Shown: piece after piece, positions 5,272 through 6,406 of the stretch
How the letters are laid out: each line of letters starts with the position of its first letter
How positions within the stretch are numbered: the first letter of the stretch is position 1
NCBI GenBank assembly: GCA_913046025.1
Contig: CAJWRP010000136.1
Coordinates: forward strand, 1-6,406
Length of the DNA: 6,406 nt
Source: an uncultured Chloroflexota bacterium
Lineage (GTDB): Bacteria > Chloroflexota > Dehalococcoidia > SAR202 > UBA11138
Direction: 5' to 3'
Notes under the pieces: model-generated
Told to the model about the DNA's origin: nothing
Database searches by the model: none
The model's input: only the letters and a program-made list of their open reading frames with translations
Program-made: the position numbers and the translations under genes

Positions 5272-6396
5272 ATGGGCTGGTCTATTCATCAACCGGTTGG
5301 ACTCATTCACTACTCACCGTCTCTGTCGTATAGAGGCTTCACACTCTTTTCAACTAACAGAGGCAACCACACCACACTGATAGACATGGAAGGTCGGATT
5401 TGCCACCAGTGGCATCATGACGAAGGCATAGGTTACTCATACCTGCTTCCCAACGGCAACCTTCTTTGCAGAACTGGGCCCGAGACTGAGACCGACATCG
5501 TCAAGGACCTAGGCGGTTCGTCGTCGGCGCTAGTAGAGCTCGATTGGGAGAGTAACGTCGTCTGGAGCTACAGAAACCCCATGCTTCATCACGACTTTGA
5601 GCGGCTGCCGAACGGCAACACACTGGTGCTGCTTTGGGACGCAATGCCCAAAGAGTTCAGTAGTCGTGTAAAAGGCGGCTACGTGTCCGAAGATGACCCC
5701 GACCAGATGCTGGGAGATGTTATTCAGGAGATCACGCCCGACGGTACGTCTGTGTACCAGTGGCGCACAGAGGACAATTTCGATTTCGACGAAGACGTAG
5801 TGTGTCCGCTGGAAAACAGACGTGAATGGGGACACGGTAACTCGTTGAACGTAACGCCTGATGGAGACTTCATCGTGAGCTACAGGCGCACCAACACTGT
5901 GGGAATAGTGGACAAGGCCACCGGGGCGTTCAAGTGGAAATGGGGTCCCAATGAAATCGCTCATCAGCACCACCCTACGTGGCTGGACAACGGCCACATA
6001 CTGCTGTTCGACAATGGCGCACATGGCCGAGGTAATGGCTTCTCCAGAATAGTCGAGGTTGATACAGTGTCAAACGAGATTACATGGCAATTCGCGGGTA
6101 GCCCGCCGCCGTCCTTTTACAGCTTTAACATTAGTAGTGCCCAGCGATTGCCCAACGGAAACACTCTCATATGCGAGGGCGCACCGGGACGTATATTCGA
6201 GGTATCGTATAACAAGAATATCGTGTGGGAGTACATTAACCCGTTTTTTGCCCTGGACCCTCGCTCAAACGGGAACTCCAATGCGACCTTCAGGACCCAC
6301 AGATATGGCCCGGACCACCCTGCTTTACGGGGAAAGAACCTCGACCCTAAAAATTATGAGGCTCTTAATCATCTCTATGCACCTGGGGTAGGTTGA
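5272..6396 (+). CDS. Arylsulfotransferase (ASST)-like beta-propeller protein
   Basis: The 374-residue protein is built from repeated propeller-blade units. Turn motifs recur (LPNGNLL at 59-65, LPNGNTLVL at 112-120, TPDG at 155-158 and 195-198, LDNGHILLFDNG at 238-249, LPNGNTLI at 293-300), as do W-x-aromatic strands (VVWSY, FKWKW, ITWQF, IVWEY). The order HHDFERLPNGN, then WGHGNSLNVTPDGDFIVSYR (186-205), then AHQHHPTWLDNGHILLFDNG (230-249) matches the arylsulfotransferase families (Pfam Arylsulfotransferase and Arylsulfotran_2). In those, conserved histidines and an arginine carry out PAPS-independent sulfate transfer between phenols. Candidate active-site residues are His106/107, His188, Arg205 and His231/233/234; which is the sulfurylated one cannot be assigned here. 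There is no signal peptide, whereas E. coli-type AssT is periplasmic and longer. Substrate is unknown, and a non-catalytic propeller role is possible. ATG 5272 is the only reasonable start, although its ribosome site is weak. Confidence 0.82.
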   Translation: MGWSIHQPVGLIHYSPSLSYRGFTLFSTNRGNHTTLIDMEGRICHQWHHDEGIGYSYLLPNGNLLCRTGPETETDIVKDLGGSSSALVELDWESNVVWSYRNPMLHHDFERLPNGNTLVLLWDAMPKEFSSRVKGGYVSEDDPDQMLGDVIQEITPDGTSVYQWRTEDNFDFDEDVVCPLENRREWGHGNSLNVTPDGDFIVSYRRTNTVGIVDKATGAFKWKWGPNEIAHQHHPTWLDNGHILLFDNGAHGRGNGFSRIVEVDTVSNEITWQFAGSPPPSFYSFNISSAQRLPNGNTLICEGAPGRIFEVSYNKNIVWEYINPFFALDPRSNGNSNATFRTHRYGPDHPALRGKNLDPKNYEALNHLYAPGVG

Positions 6397-6406
6397 GTGT
6401 CGGGAT
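6397..6406 (+). other. Possible start of a downstream gene, cut by the window edge
   Basis: GTG follows directly on the stop of the sulfotransferase-like gene, with GGGGTAGG (6385-6392) ending 4 bases before it. This would be a typical within-operon junction, but only three codons are visible, so it cannot be confirmed. Confidence 0.2.

Overview
The window is most likely bacterial chromosome from an uncultivated or environmental lineage. The gene set (BioY with a short N-terminal extension, a deazaflavin-family nitroreductase/quinone reductase, a DszC/HpaB-type acyl-CoA-dehydrogenase-fold enzyme, a soluble arylsulfotransferase-like propeller and a pirin) would fit a Chloroflexota genome such as the marine SAR202 group. 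That placement is inferred from family content and was not tested. There is no CRISPR array, rRNA, convincing tRNA, transposase or phage gene.

Layout. Positions 1-480 hold no intact gene. From 835 leftward on the minus strand lies a pirin gene broken by an internal stop and by a deletion with a frameshift, yet its four metal-ligand positions are still readable. An AT-rich divergent spacer (836-1011) separates it from an intact plus-strand bioY (1012-1737). BioY overlaps by ATGA a small lipoprotein gene (1734-2139) whose sequence runs through all three frames and would be restored by adding two single C residues. After a 149-base spacer with a 19-base near-perfect palindrome comes an intact MFS transporter (2289-3515). 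It overlaps by 8 bases a deazaflavin-dependent nitroreductase-family pseudogene (3508-3986), which in turn overlaps by GTGA an intact HpaB/DszC-like flavoenzyme (3983-5161). After 110 bases there is an intact arylsulfotransferase-like beta-propeller protein (5272-6396), possibly followed at once by another gene starting at 6397.

How the genes relate. BioY would be the substrate-binding membrane protein for biotin uptake. The MFS carrier, the reductase relic and the flavoenzyme were built as one tightly overlapping operon, which suggests uptake or export of a small organic compound coupled to its oxidation. The sulfotransferase-like protein may act on the same or a sulfated substrate, but that link is only proximity.

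The main unexpected observation is that three genes in the first 4 kb are each interrupted while the four longer ones are clean. No new defence, mobile or RNA system can be supported here.
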